64,000 bases of DNA from positions 35,777-99,776 of the forward strand of contig CAYJGB010000005.1 in assembly GCA_964369405.1 (NCBI GenBank), in the 5' to 3' direction. Below are positions 52,138 through 60,201 of this stretch, in pieces; position 1 is the first letter of the stretch, and each line of letters opens with the position of its first letter. The notes under the pieces are model-generated. The model was given only the letters and a program-made list of their open reading frames with translations. It was not told the origin of the DNA and ran no database searches. The DNA is from CAYJFG01 sp964369405 (GTDB lineage: Bacteria > Bacillota > Clostridia > Oscillospirales > Acutalibacteraceae). Both the position numbers and the translations under genes were made by a program.

Positions 52138-52166
52138 ATAATATAGAAAAAGAAACGAGTTGTAAA
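52138..52166 (-). promoter_or_regulatory. Promoter of ribU
   Basis: On the minus strand, TTTACA (52166-52161) and TATTAT (52143-52138) are 17 bases apart. Confidence 0.65.
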
Positions 52167-52271
52167 GCAGTAATGCAGTATATTTTAATTTTAAAATATA
52201 CTACAATATATAGTTCGATAATCTGCTGAGATAAAAAAGCATAAAAATTAAAACTTTATACATAAAAAATT

Positions 52272-52300
52272 TTGCAATTTAAATAAATACATGGTATAAT
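52272..52300 (+). promoter_or_regulatory. Promoter of the NusG-II/Gx transporter operon
   Basis: TTGCAA (52272-52277) and TATAAT (52295-52300) are 17 bases apart. Confidence 0.7.
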
Positions 52301-52341
52301 TTCTTTGTATAAGTTATTATTATATGATTAAGGTGAAAAAA

Positions 52342-52743
52342 TTGAGTAAAAATAAAAAAATAATAAAAATTGTGAAACCGTTAGATTTTTTAGTTATATT
52401 TTTTATAATATTTGTAGCTTCAATAAGTTTAATTTCGATGTTTTATAATCAACCATCAAATAATCTTACAGCTATAATTAAATATGACGGAGAATTAATG
52501 TACACATACAATTTAAATGAAATAGAAGAACCAATTAATGTAACTGTTGGGGAAGACCTAAATGTCAATATTTTAGTCGAGAGCGACGGAGCAACTGTTA
52601 TCAGTTCAGATTGCAAAGATAAACTTTGTGTAAAAGCCGGTAAACTAAAAAATCCTGGACAAGTATCGGTTTGTTTACCTGCAAGGGTAACTGTTGAAAT
52701 TATAGATAACGAACGTAGCAGATTTGATGCTATTGTAAGGTGA
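52342..52743 (+). CDS. NusG domain II-containing membrane protein
   Basis: This 133-residue protein has one membrane segment (about residues 15-35), followed by a NusG_II beta domain outside the membrane. The family signature is clear: SSDCKDKLCVKAGKL, then PGQVSVCLPARVTVEI. The conserved cysteines could form a disulfide or bind a cofactor. Its role is unknown, but it is regularly encoded next to the Gx transporter-like protein, as here (6 bases apart), and near rnf or flavin-related genes. TTG 52342, after AGGTGA, is preferred to ATG 52324, which has no ribosome site. Confidence 0.85.
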   Translation: MSKNKKIIKIVKPLDFLVIFFIIFVASISLISMFYNQPSNNLTAIIKYDGELMYTYNLNEIEEPINVTVGEDLNVNILVESDGATVISSDCKDKLCVKAGKLKNPGQVSVCLPARVTVEIIDNERSRFDAIVR

Positions 52744-52749
52744 TATAAA

Positions 52750-53286
52750 ATGGAAACTAGTAATATAAAATGTTCTAAAAATATAGTTTGGATAACTCAA
52801 ACAGCAATGCTTAGTGCAATTGCAATCGTGTTATCTGTTGTAGAGTCAATGCTGCCACCACTACCTATTCCAGTACCTGGTGGTAAACTTGGATTATCAA
52901 ATATAGCTACATTGTTTGCAACGCAAAATTTAGGTATAAAATCAGCTTTGATAATAGTGTTATTTAAAGCATTGTTCGCTTTTATTACAAGAGGTACTAC
53001 TGCTTTTGTTATGAGTTTATGTGCAGGACTTATAAGTACACTTGTAATGTACTGTTTTATTATTTCTAACGGAAACCACTTTGGATATGTTGGAATTGCT
53101 GTTTTTGCTGCAGTTGCTCACAATGTTGTACAGTTAAGCGTTGCAGCTGTATTAACGGATTCAGCAGTGTTTTATTATTTACCAGTATTGCTTATTGTAA
53201 GCGTTGTAGCAGGAGCAGTTACTGGAATTACAATGGGATTGATAATGCCCATTTTTAGAAAGATTAATTTTTTAAAAACAAGTTAA
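52750..53286 (+). CDS. Gx transporter-family protein (HepS component I-like)
   Basis: This 178-residue protein has five or six membrane segments and the family pattern MLSAIAIVLSVVESMLPPLPIPVPGGKLGLSNIATL in outline. It belongs to a family annotated as heptaprenyl diphosphate synthase component I (PF07456), though its sequence looks like an ECF-type S-component for a small substrate. The substrate is unknown. It lies 6 bases after the NusG-II gene, a conserved pair. No polyprenyl synthase component II gene is adjacent. Its ribosome site is weak, suggesting coupling to the upstream gene. Confidence 0.85.
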   Translation: METSNIKCSKNIVWITQTAMLSAIAIVLSVVESMLPPLPIPVPGGKLGLSNIATLFATQNLGIKSALIIVLFKALFAFITRGTTAFVMSLCAGLISTLVMYCFIISNGNHFGYVGIAVFAAVAHNVVQLSVAAVLTDSAVFYYLPVLLIVSVVAGAVTGITMGLIMPIFRKINFLKTS

Positions 53287-53303
53287 TTTCAGGAGGGATT
53301 ATA

Positions 53304-54188
53304 ATGTTAGATATTGAACAATTAACTAGCAATATTTTTTTGATTGTATCAGCAATAATCTCTTTAATTGTAATTTTATTATTTAGAAAACTAAACAGAA
53401 ATACTTTTAATAAAGAAAAGTTTGAGCAAAATGTGAAAAAAAATCTTAACTACCCATATAAAAAATTTAGAGATATATTTAAGGGTAAATTTAAGATAAG
53501 TAAAGTATTTATGATACTATTAATAATAATTTTTACAGCTATAGCCTTTATGTTTTTATATGTAAATTTTGGTATAGTTTTAGCTACAGTGTTTTGCATA
53601 CCAGTTGCATTAATTACAACTTTGATTTTTACGGAATTTATATGGTTTTTAGCGTTTGTAATAAGAAAAATAATTGCTATAGAAAACTTAAAAATGAATA
53701 CTTTGTTTTCGCTTGTAATTACAATGCTCATTTTTGTTTTTATCAATATATTTTTAATTGATATTCAAAACAACGCATATACATTTAATTTAGCTGTTTA
53801 TAATTTAATGTTTTGTTATGTAATAATTGTATTTTTATTTATTCAATTGCTTCAAGAAGCTATGGAAAGTAGCAATAGAACTTTAACATTTAAAAACTTG
53901 TGGAAATCTGCATTTTTGATTATTTTTCTCTTTTTGATTGTTTTGTCTATGATGTCTTACGTTGCTTTTGTTTTTGATGAAAATTCATTTAGTGGATTGA
54001 ATATTAATACTTATTTTGATTTTTTCTATTATACTTGTGTTACATTTGCAACTGTCGGGTTTGGGGATATTGTTCCAATAAGTACATATGCTAGGGGGGT
54101 ATGTGTACTTACAATCATCACAAGTATACTTTCTATAACAATTTTACTTAGTACAGTAATAACAGTAAAAAAAGTAGATGAAAATTAA
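53304..54188 (+). CDS. Ion channel of the potassium-channel superfamily
   Basis: This 294-residue membrane protein has about seven hydrophobic segments. Near the end is a pore loop with the selectivity filter TVGFGDIVP (TVGFGD), flanked by two helices, the signature of voltage-gated-like potassium channels. It has no obvious charged S4 helix and no cytoplasmic RCK domain, so gating is unclear. GGAGGG precedes the ATG. It is packed between the Gx transporter gene (17 bases) and an ASKHA-type protein gene (18 bases), so it probably belongs to their operon. Confidence 0.88.
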   Translation: MLDIEQLTSNIFLIVSAIISLIVILLFRKLNRNTFNKEKFEQNVKKNLNYPYKKFRDIFKGKFKISKVFMILLIIIFTAIAFMFLYVNFGIVLATVFCIPVALITTLIFTEFIWFLAFVIRKIIAIENLKMNTLFSLVITMLIFVFINIFLIDIQNNAYTFNLAVYNLMFCYVIIVFLFIQLLQEAMESSNRTLTFKNLWKSAFLIIFLFLIVLSMMSYVAFVFDENSFSGLNINTYFDFFYYTCVTFATVGFGDIVPISTYARGVCVLTIITSILSITILLSTVITVKKVDEN

Positions 54189-54206
54189 TTTTTAGGAGTG
54201 GAAAAT

Positions 54207-55292
54207 GTGGGAAATCCATTTATAAAAACGTCTGATAAAGGAACAAAATACATATCGCACGATTGTTCATTTAACAAACTTGTGTTACAAAAACTGCCTA
54301 TATTAGGTGTTGAGGATAGTTTAGAGGGGAAAACATTTGAAAAAATTTTCAGTGTAAAGTCTATTGTTAAAGAGATAGAAAAAAAGAAAGAACTTTTAAA
54401 CATTGAAAGTGATGAAATAGAACCAAACGATATTATTACAGTGTTAAACCTTACTAAGTCTGAAGATATAGAGGTCGCGAAAAGAGCTAAAAAAATTGTT
54501 AAAAAGTTTGGTTATAGATTAGGTATTATATTTTTAACTCTTAGGGTTGCTCATATTGAAAATAGACAAGCTAATAAGAGTTGGACTGAAGATATGTGGG
54601 AGTATTTTAAAAAGCTTGATGATGTTTTATTAGTTGGTGGACTAGCTAGTGGAGAAATGGGAGAAAAATTACTGCCATATGTTTTAGAAATTTTTGAAAA
54701 AGCCCATACAAAACCATATAATTTTATAATGTTTGAAAATGCATCAATGGTTGGGGTAATGGGTTGTGCTACTGCAATAAAGCAAAGTGATAGTGTTAAT
54801 TTAGTTTTAGATATGGGTCATACAAATATAAAAAGACTCTTAGTAATTAAGTCTAATGGAGAGTTTAATGGAACTAAGCTTTTACCAACAGAAAAAAGCA
54901 AATATGCAAATAAGCCGAAAGAAAAATTTGTAATCGACCCCATCAAAGCAAAAAAATTACATAACTATTTAGTAAATATAATAATAGATGCCTATACTAA
55001 AGGCGATGAAATATTAAGTTTATCTGACGAAATTATAATAAGCATTGCTAATTATGTAGTGGATGGTAAACTCGATAATCAAAGAGGAGGTTATGCAAAA
55101 CTGTCAATACTTGGCGAAAATTATGCAGAGATACTTGCAGAAGAATTGTCAGGAAGATTGAGAAAAAAAATAAAGGTTCTACTTGTACATGATGCTACAG
55201 CTGTAGCAATGTACTTTAATGGATATAAAAATGCAACTTGTATAACATTAGGGACAGCATTTGGAATATCCTTTACAGATATAAGTGATTAA
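54207..55292 (+). CDS. ASKHA (hexokinase/actin-fold) protein of unknown substrate
   Basis: The 361-residue protein shows the phosphate-binding pattern of the ASKHA fold: LVLDMGHTNIKRLLVIKS near residue 205, corresponding to DxGxTxxK, and the later LLVHDATAVAMYFNGYKNATCITLGTAFGIS, corresponding to the phosphate 2 and adenosine regions. An N-terminal domain of about 190 residues is not recognised; it includes LLVGGLASGEMGEKLLP. The catalytic aspartate of sugar kinases may be the one in VHDAT. GTG 54207 is preferred because TAGGAG lies eight bases upstream. It may be a sugar or acid kinase; the substrate is unknown. Confidence 0.65.
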   Translation: MGNPFIKTSDKGTKYISHDCSFNKLVLQKLPILGVEDSLEGKTFEKIFSVKSIVKEIEKKKELLNIESDEIEPNDIITVLNLTKSEDIEVAKRAKKIVKKFGYRLGIIFLTLRVAHIENRQANKSWTEDMWEYFKKLDDVLLVGGLASGEMGEKLLPYVLEIFEKAHTKPYNFIMFENASMVGVMGCATAIKQSDSVNLVLDMGHTNIKRLLVIKSNGEFNGTKLLPTEKSKYANKPKEKFVIDPIKAKKLHNYLVNIIIDAYTKGDEILSLSDEIIISIANYVVDGKLDNQRGGYAKLSILGENYAEILAEELSGRLRKKIKVLLVHDATAVAMYFNGYKNATCITLGTAFGISFTDISD

Positions 55293-55311
55293 AAAATTAA
55301 TAACAGTTAAT

Positions 55312-55330
55312 AACAATGCAAAGCATTGTT
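55312..55330 (+). terminator. Weak hairpin before paaK
   Basis: AACAATGC (55312-55319) pairs with GCATTGTT (55323-55330) around AAA. Its T-run is poor, so it may only reduce read-through. Confidence 0.4.
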
Positions 55331-55358
55331 TAAATAAATTTTATTTGGGAGTGAAAAT

Positions 55359-56657
55359 ATGTCAAATTATTATAATCAAGAAATTGAATGTATGGGCAGA
55401 GAAGAACTAAAAAAGATACAGTCAGAAAGACTAGTTAAAATGGTGAAAAATTGTTATGAAAATGTTCCACTTTATAAAAAGAGGTTTGATGAAAATAATA
55501 TTTCGCTTGATGATATAAAATCAATAGATGATATTTCTAAATTACCATTTACTTATAAAGAAGATTTAAGAGATAATTATCCTTTTGCAATGTTCGCTGT
55601 TCCTAAAGATGAACTCGTAAGAGTGCATGCATCGTCTGGAACAACTGGAAAACAAACAGTAGTAGGGTACACTAAAAATGATATTGACATTTGGTCAGAG
55701 GGTTGTGCTAGAGCAATTGCAGCAGTTAGTGGAACTAAAGAAGATTTTGTGCATATCTCTTATGGATATGGGTTGTTTACAGGTGGATTGGGGCTTCATT
55801 ATGGAACTGAAAAACTTGGAGCTACTGCAATACCAGTATCAATAGGCAACACTTCAAGACAAGTAACTATAATGCAAGATTACGGTTCAAATATTTTATG
55901 CTGTACTCCATCATATGCGATGTTTATAGGCGAAACCATGAAAGATATGGGTATAGACCCTAAGACACTACCACTAAGAGCAGGCATATTTGGTGCAGAA
56001 GCATGGTCTGAAAATATGAGAAAAGAAATAGAAGATATTTTAGCTATTAAAGCATATGATATATATGGGTTGTCAGAAATTGCAGGACCTGGAGTGTCTT
56101 ATGAATGTGAAGAACAAACAGGACTTCACGTGTGCGAAGACTTCTTTTACCCAGAGATAATAGACCCAGAAACAGGAAATCCTTTACCAGATGGAGAGTA
56201 TGGAGAATTAGTGTTTACTTGTATCGCAAAAGAGGCACTACCGTTAGTAAGATACAGAACTAAAGATATTTGTAAACTAACTCGAGAGAAATGTTCATGT
56301 GGAAGAACATTAGTTAAGATGTCAAAACCTAAGGGTAGAACTGATGATATGTTAATCATAAGAGGAATTAATGTATTCCCATCACAAGTAGAACACGTTT
56401 TACTGTCATTAGATGTTACTCCAAACTATTTAATTACTGTAGATAGAATAAATAACTTAGATTGTATGGAAGTTCAAATTGAGATGACAGATGATTTATT
56501 CTCAGATACAGTAAAAGAGATAGATAAACTAGAAAGAAAAATAGCAGGAGCAATGCAGTCAGTATTAAATATATCTGCTAAGATAAAACTAGTAGAGCCA
56601 AAAACACTACCACGTTCAGAAGGAAAAGCTGTAAGAGTAATAGATAAGAGAAAATAA
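55359..56657 (+). CDS. paaK: Phenylacetate-CoA ligase
   Basis: PaaK joins phenylacetate or another aryl acid to CoA using ATP. It opens YYNQEIECMGREELKKIQSERL, the usual PaaK start, and has the ATP loop VHASSGTTGKQTVVGYT near residue 90, then YDIYGLSEIAGPGVSYEC, RYRTKDICKL and the C-terminal RTDDMLIIRGINVFPSQVEH. Its length of 432 residues is typical. GGGAG lies before the ATG. An ACT-domain gene follows 32 bases later, a pairing found where indolepyruvate or phenylpyruvate oxidoreductases are also present. Those oxidoreductases are not here. Confidence 0.93.
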   Translation: MSNYYNQEIECMGREELKKIQSERLVKMVKNCYENVPLYKKRFDENNISLDDIKSIDDISKLPFTYKEDLRDNYPFAMFAVPKDELVRVHASSGTTGKQTVVGYTKNDIDIWSEGCARAIAAVSGTKEDFVHISYGYGLFTGGLGLHYGTEKLGATAIPVSIGNTSRQVTIMQDYGSNILCCTPSYAMFIGETMKDMGIDPKTLPLRAGIFGAEAWSENMRKEIEDILAIKAYDIYGLSEIAGPGVSYECEEQTGLHVCEDFFYPEIIDPETGNPLPDGEYGELVFTCIAKEALPLVRYRTKDICKLTREKCSCGRTLVKMSKPKGRTDDMLIIRGINVFPSQVEHVLLSLDVTPNYLITVDRINNLDCMEVQIEMTDDLFSDTVKEIDKLERKIAGAMQSVLNISAKIKLVEPKTLPRSEGKAVRVIDKRK

Positions 56658-56689
56658 AATATAAAATTTAAATTTGGAGGTTTAATGTT

Positions 56690-57121
56690 ATGAAAATACA
56701 ACAACTGTCAATATTTATAGAAAACAAATCAGGTAGACTTTCAGAAATAATAGAGATATTAGTAGAAGCTAATATTGATATTAGAGCAATGTCAATTGCA
56801 GATACTAGCGATTTTGGTATTTTAAGATTGATTGTAGATAAACCAATAGAGGCTAAGAAAGCGTTTAAAGAGTTAGGTTGTACAGTATCACTTACAAGTG
56901 TAATAGCAGTTGGTTTAAAAGATAAACCAGGACAATTTTCAAAAGCATTAAAAGTGCTTAGTGCAAATAATATTGATGTAGAATATATGTATTCTTTTTT
57001 AAATAGAGTAGAGAATAATGCGTATGTTATACTAAGAGTAAGTGATGAAGATAGAGCAATTGAAGCATTTAATAATAGTGAATTTAAACTAATGGGTGAA
57101 GAAGAGATAAATATGGTTTAA
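56690..57121 (+). CDS. Tandem ACT-domain protein
   Basis: This 143-residue cytoplasmic protein has two ACT domains, about residues 1-70 (MKIQQLSIFIENKSGRLSEI, then VEANIDIRAMSIADTSDFGILRLIVD) and 72-140 (VIAVGLKDKPGQFSKALKVL, then NIDVEYMYSFLN). ACT domains bind amino acids and pass the signal to a partner. Such proteins regularly lie next to paaK and may sense an aromatic or branched amino acid. GGAGG lies before the ATG. The ligand and partner are unknown. Confidence 0.9.
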   Translation: MKIQQLSIFIENKSGRLSEIIEILVEANIDIRAMSIADTSDFGILRLIVDKPIEAKKAFKELGCTVSLTSVIAVGLKDKPGQFSKALKVLSANNIDVEYMYSFLNRVENNAYVILRVSDEDRAIEAFNNSEFKLMGEEEINMV

Positions 57122-57142
57122 ATCTTATAATGGGGTGTTATT

Positions 57143-57706
57143 ATGAAAAAATTACTATTTGTGAACGCTTGTGTAAGAGGTGAGTTATCACGAACTTTAA
57201 TTTTAGCAAAAGAGTATTTAAAGCAAAAAAATAAGAATAATGAGTACGAAGTTATTGAAATAGACTTAGGAAAGTCAGACTTAAAATATTTAAAAGAAGA
57301 AGATTTTGTTAATGATACGCAAAGCACACCATTAAAAGTTAAATATGCCAATCAGTTTGCAAGTGTAGATGAGATATTAATTGCAGCACCTTTTTGGGAA
57401 TTTACATTTCCAGCAGTACTAAGTTGTTATTTTGAAATAGTATCAGAAGTAGATGTTACATTTAAATATAGTAATAAAGGCTCAGTTGGTTTATGTAGAG
57501 CAAAATCGTTAACATATATTTACACTAGTGGAGATAATATTTCAGAACTTGATGATGTTGGTACAAAGTTACTTAAGAGATTATGTGATTTATATGGGAT
57601 AAAGAAATTTAATTCTTATTATGCCAAAGGGTTAGATATATTTGGTAATGATGTTCAAAGTCTAATCGATAAAGAAGTAAAACGAATAAAGAATGAATTA
57701 GAATAA
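57143..57706 (+). CDS. NAD(P)H-dependent FMN oxidoreductase (AzoR-like)
   Basis: This 187-residue flavodoxin-like protein resembles FMN-dependent NADH-quinone/azo reductases. It begins MKKLLFVNACVRGELSRTL, the FMN phosphate loop (the family has S-P/V-R-x-x-x-S), and has APFWEFTFPAVLSCYFEIV, the segment around the flavin (usual form APMYNFxxPxxLKxxxD), and TYIYTSGDN. It probably reduces quinones or electrophiles with NADH. It has a GGGGTG site before the ATG and is the last gene of the paaK unit. The physiological substrate is unknown. Confidence 0.87.
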   Translation: MKKLLFVNACVRGELSRTLILAKEYLKQKNKNNEYEVIEIDLGKSDLKYLKEEDFVNDTQSTPLKVKYANQFASVDEILIAAPFWEFTFPAVLSCYFEIVSEVDVTFKYSNKGSVGLCRAKSLTYIYTSGDNISELDDVGTKLLKRLCDLYGIKKFNSYYAKGLDIFGNDVQSLIDKEVKRIKNELE

Positions 57707-57709
57707 ATA

Positions 57710-57741
57710 AAAACAGCTATCCGATTAAGGATAGCTGTTTT
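57710..57741. terminator. Bidirectional terminator between the oxidoreductase gene and mgtE
   Basis: AAAACAGCTATCC (57710-57722) pairs with GGATAGCTGTTTT (57729-57741), with A and T runs on both sides. Confidence 0.93.
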
Positions 57742-57752
57742 TACTAGTGTAA

Positions 57753-59102
57753 TTATATATTTAATACTAATTTTGCCATTTGGAAATATACTAAAAGTGA
57801 AAGTGCATCAACACAAGTTGTTATAAATGGACTTGCCATAACAGCAGGGTCAAAACCAATTTTCTTAGCAACCATTGGAAGAATACAACCTACAATTTTT
57901 GCGATTATTACAGTTATAATTAACGTCACACACACTACAAAAGATATTTCTAATGGTACTTTGTCTATAAATGTTAGTTTTAATAAATTAGCTATAGCCA
58001 AAGATACGCCACATAAGACTGCTACTCTAAATTCTTTCCATAATATAGGTATCAAATTTTTAAATCCTAGCTCATTTAGAGATAAACCTCTGATAATTGT
58101 TACAGATGCTTGACTTCCAGAGTTACCGCCAGTGTCCATAAGCATAGGTATAAATGCAGTTAATGTTACTTGTGCGGCTAAGGCATCTTCAAATGATGTT
58201 ATTATTATACCTGTAAAAGTTGCTGATATCATCAATAATAATAGCCATGGTATACGTTTTTTCCACGTTTCAATTACTCCAGTTTTCATATACGGCTTGT
58301 CAGTTGGAGTAATAGCTGCCATCATCTCAATATCTTCTGTTGCTTCCTCTTGCATAACGTCTATAGCGTCATCAACTGTTACAATACCTACAAGTCTGTT
58401 ATCGCTGTCTACTACTGGAATTGCTAGTAAATCATATTTTTTAAATAACTGAGCAACTATTTCTTGGTCGTCCATAGTATTTACAGATATAACTCGCTCT
58501 TCCATAATTTTATTTATTACACTATTCTCATCTGAAAGCAGTAATGTTTTTATCGAAACTAGTCCTATTAATTTTCTGTTTTCTGTAACATAACAAGTAT
58601 ATATTGTTTCTTTATCAACACCATTACGTCTAATATGCGTTATCGCTTGTGTTACAGTCATAGTAGGTCGCAAATTAACATATTCTGTTGTCATAATGCT
58701 ACCAGCACTATCATCTGGGTATTTTAGTATCTCGTTAATTCGCTTTCTAGTGTCAGGGTCAGCTTGTTTAAGTATCCTCTTTACCACATTTGCTGGCATC
58801 TCTTCTATCAAATCAACTGCATCATCTACATATAATTCATCTACTATTTCTTTAAGTTCATTATCACTAAAGCTATGTATTAATAATTCTTGATTTTCGT
58901 CGTCCATTTCTACAAATGTTTCTGCTGCAATTTCTTTTGGTAATAATCTAAATAGCAATGGTAGTAATTCGTCGTCTAAACTATTTAAAAGAGTTGCTAT
59001 ATCTATAGGTTTTATTGTTATTAATATATCTCTAATAGTTGTATATTTTTTTTGCTCTAATAGTTGCAAAATAGTATGGCTTATTTGCGGTGAGTTGTCC
59101 AT
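57753..59102 (-). CDS. mgtE: Magnesium transporter MgtE
   Basis: MgtE is a dimeric Mg2+ channel gated by cytoplasmic Mg2+. The N-domain (about residues 1-125) has a superhelix of repeats with LFRLLPKEIAAETFVEMD. Two CBS domains follow (about 130-255, with SAGSIMTTEYVNLRPTMTV and YDLLAIPVVDSDNRLVGIV). Then come a plug helix and five membrane segments, with PMLMDTGGNSGSQASVTIIRGL, the pore signature with the Mg2+-binding aspartate still to come near the end. The length of 449 residues is normal. AGGAGGA lies before the ATG. No M-box riboswitch was seen in the short leader. Confidence 0.96.
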   Translation of the reverse strand: MDNSPQISHTILQLLEQKKYTTIRDILITIKPIDIATLLNSLDDELLPLLFRLLPKEIAAETFVEMDDENQELLIHSFSDNELKEIVDELYVDDAVDLIEEMPANVVKRILKQADPDTRKRINEILKYPDDSAGSIMTTEYVNLRPTMTVTQAITHIRRNGVDKETIYTCYVTENRKLIGLVSIKTLLLSDENSVINKIMEERVISVNTMDDQEIVAQLFKKYDLLAIPVVDSDNRLVGIVTVDDAIDVMQEEATEDIEMMAAITPTDKPYMKTGVIETWKKRIPWLLLLMISATFTGIIITSFEDALAAQVTLTAFIPMLMDTGGNSGSQASVTIIRGLSLNELGFKNLIPILWKEFRVAVLCGVSLAIANLLKLTFIDKVPLEISFVVCVTLIITVIIAKIVGCILPMVAKKIGFDPAVMASPFITTCVDALSLLVYFQMAKLVLNI

Positions 59103-59137
59103 ATTAAAATTCCTCCTATTAAAAGTCTTACTAAGAA

Positions 59138-59166
59138 ATTATAACTCTATTAGAAATTAAAGTCAA
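59138..59166 (-). promoter_or_regulatory. Promoter of mgtE
   Basis: On the minus strand, TTGACT (59166-59161) and TATAAT (59143-59138) are 17 bases apart. The leader is only about 30 bases. Confidence 0.78.
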
Positions 59167-59212
59167 TTTATTTATGAGTTTATATTAAATTTTACAAGAT
59201 TGTTACATTACA

Positions 59213-60046
59213 TTAAGTATTATAAGAGATTATAAATTTATGTATTTCTTGATTAGTATAAGATTTACCACAACTTAAGTTATGACAAGGTATTAAATTA
59301 TATAAGTCATTGCAATTTTCAAGTTCAAAAAGAGCCGAGGCAAAATAAGTATCGCTAAGATTTTTAGGTTTAATATGTATGTAAGGAGATGGTAGTTTAA
59401 TTTCAAATTTATTAATAACAGTGCAATTTAAATTAACTGCTGGTAAAAAAGGAGTAAATATAAAAGTTTTATTATTTGTTGGTAAATAAGAAGTGATTTT
59501 GTCTGGAGAAAAAATAATATTACATCGAGATAAAAAATTAATATTGTTGGATATATTAATATATATACCGTATTTTTCAAGAATATCTTTTGCCAAACTC
59601 GAGTAGTAATCGATGTTTTCAGTATAAACAGTTATGTTGTTAGTGTGATTGTGAATGAGATTTAAAATATCGAGATTGCCACATTTATCTAAAATACCGA
59701 TATTAATTTTATGATTATTTTTTGGCAAAATTGATAGTAAATTTATAAATGAATTTTGACAAAGTATTTCATTATAAATAGTGGGTTTAAAATGAGATAT
59801 TCCAGAAGGAATTGAGATAGTATTTTCTAACAATAAGTTTGAAAAATCAGAAGGAAGCTCTCTTATAATTTTATTCCACTTAATTAATGTAAAATTATCT
59901 TCGTAAATTATATTTTTGATTTTAAGATTGTTAAACTCATACGTGTAGATACTAACATCGTTATTTTTAAAGTATGAGTTTATTCGTTTGAAAAATGATT
60001 TTTTATCAATGTTATTATTTTTTTTTACTTCTACTGAATAAAGCAT
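59213..60046 (-). CDS. Unrecognised protein with a possible Rossmann-like core
   Basis: I do not recognise this 277-residue protein. It is very rich in Asn, Ile and Lys and has no signal peptide or membrane segment. The central part, NIGILDKCGNLDILNLI followed by TVYTENIDYYSSLAKDILEKYG and CNIIFSPDKITSYL, has the strand-helix-strand rhythm of a Rossmann fold. The glycine loop is incomplete, so nucleotide binding is doubtful. The C-terminus has several cysteines (ENCNDLYNLIPCHNLSCG). GGAGGTG lies before the ATG, so it is likely expressed. It stands alone between mgtE and a divergent promoter. Confidence 0.7.
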   Translation of the reverse strand: MLYSVEVKKNNNIDKKSFFKRINSYFKNNDVSIYTYEFNNLKIKNIIYEDNFTLIKWNKIIRELPSDFSNLLLENTISIPSGISHFKPTIYNEILCQNSFINLLSILPKNNHKINIGILDKCGNLDILNLIHNHTNNITVYTENIDYYSSLAKDILEKYGIYINISNNINFLSRCNIIFSPDKITSYLPTNNKTFIFTPFLPAVNLNCTVINKFEIKLPSPYIHIKPKNLSDTYFASALFELENCNDLYNLIPCHNLSCGKSYTNQEIHKFIISYNT

Positions 60047-60124
60047 AAATACACCTCCAAATAAAATTACAAGTTTATATAAATAATATGTTACTAGTAA
60101 TCTAATTATGATAATAAATCATAA

Positions 60125-60153
60125 TTGACAAAAGTATAATATAGTGATACAAT
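60125..60153 (+). promoter_or_regulatory. Promoter of the pyruvyl transferase-like gene
   Basis: TTGACA (60125-60130) and TACAAT (60148-60153) are 17 bases apart. Confidence 0.72.
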
Positions 60154-60201
60154 TTTTATATGTAAGATATATAAAATGAAATTGGAAGGATAGGGGATAA
60201 T

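Noticed and set aside
59103..59212. Possible M-box magnesium riboswitch before mgtE
   Set aside because: The gap is only 110 bases, the promoter leaves a leader of about 30 bases, and no M-box motif is visible.
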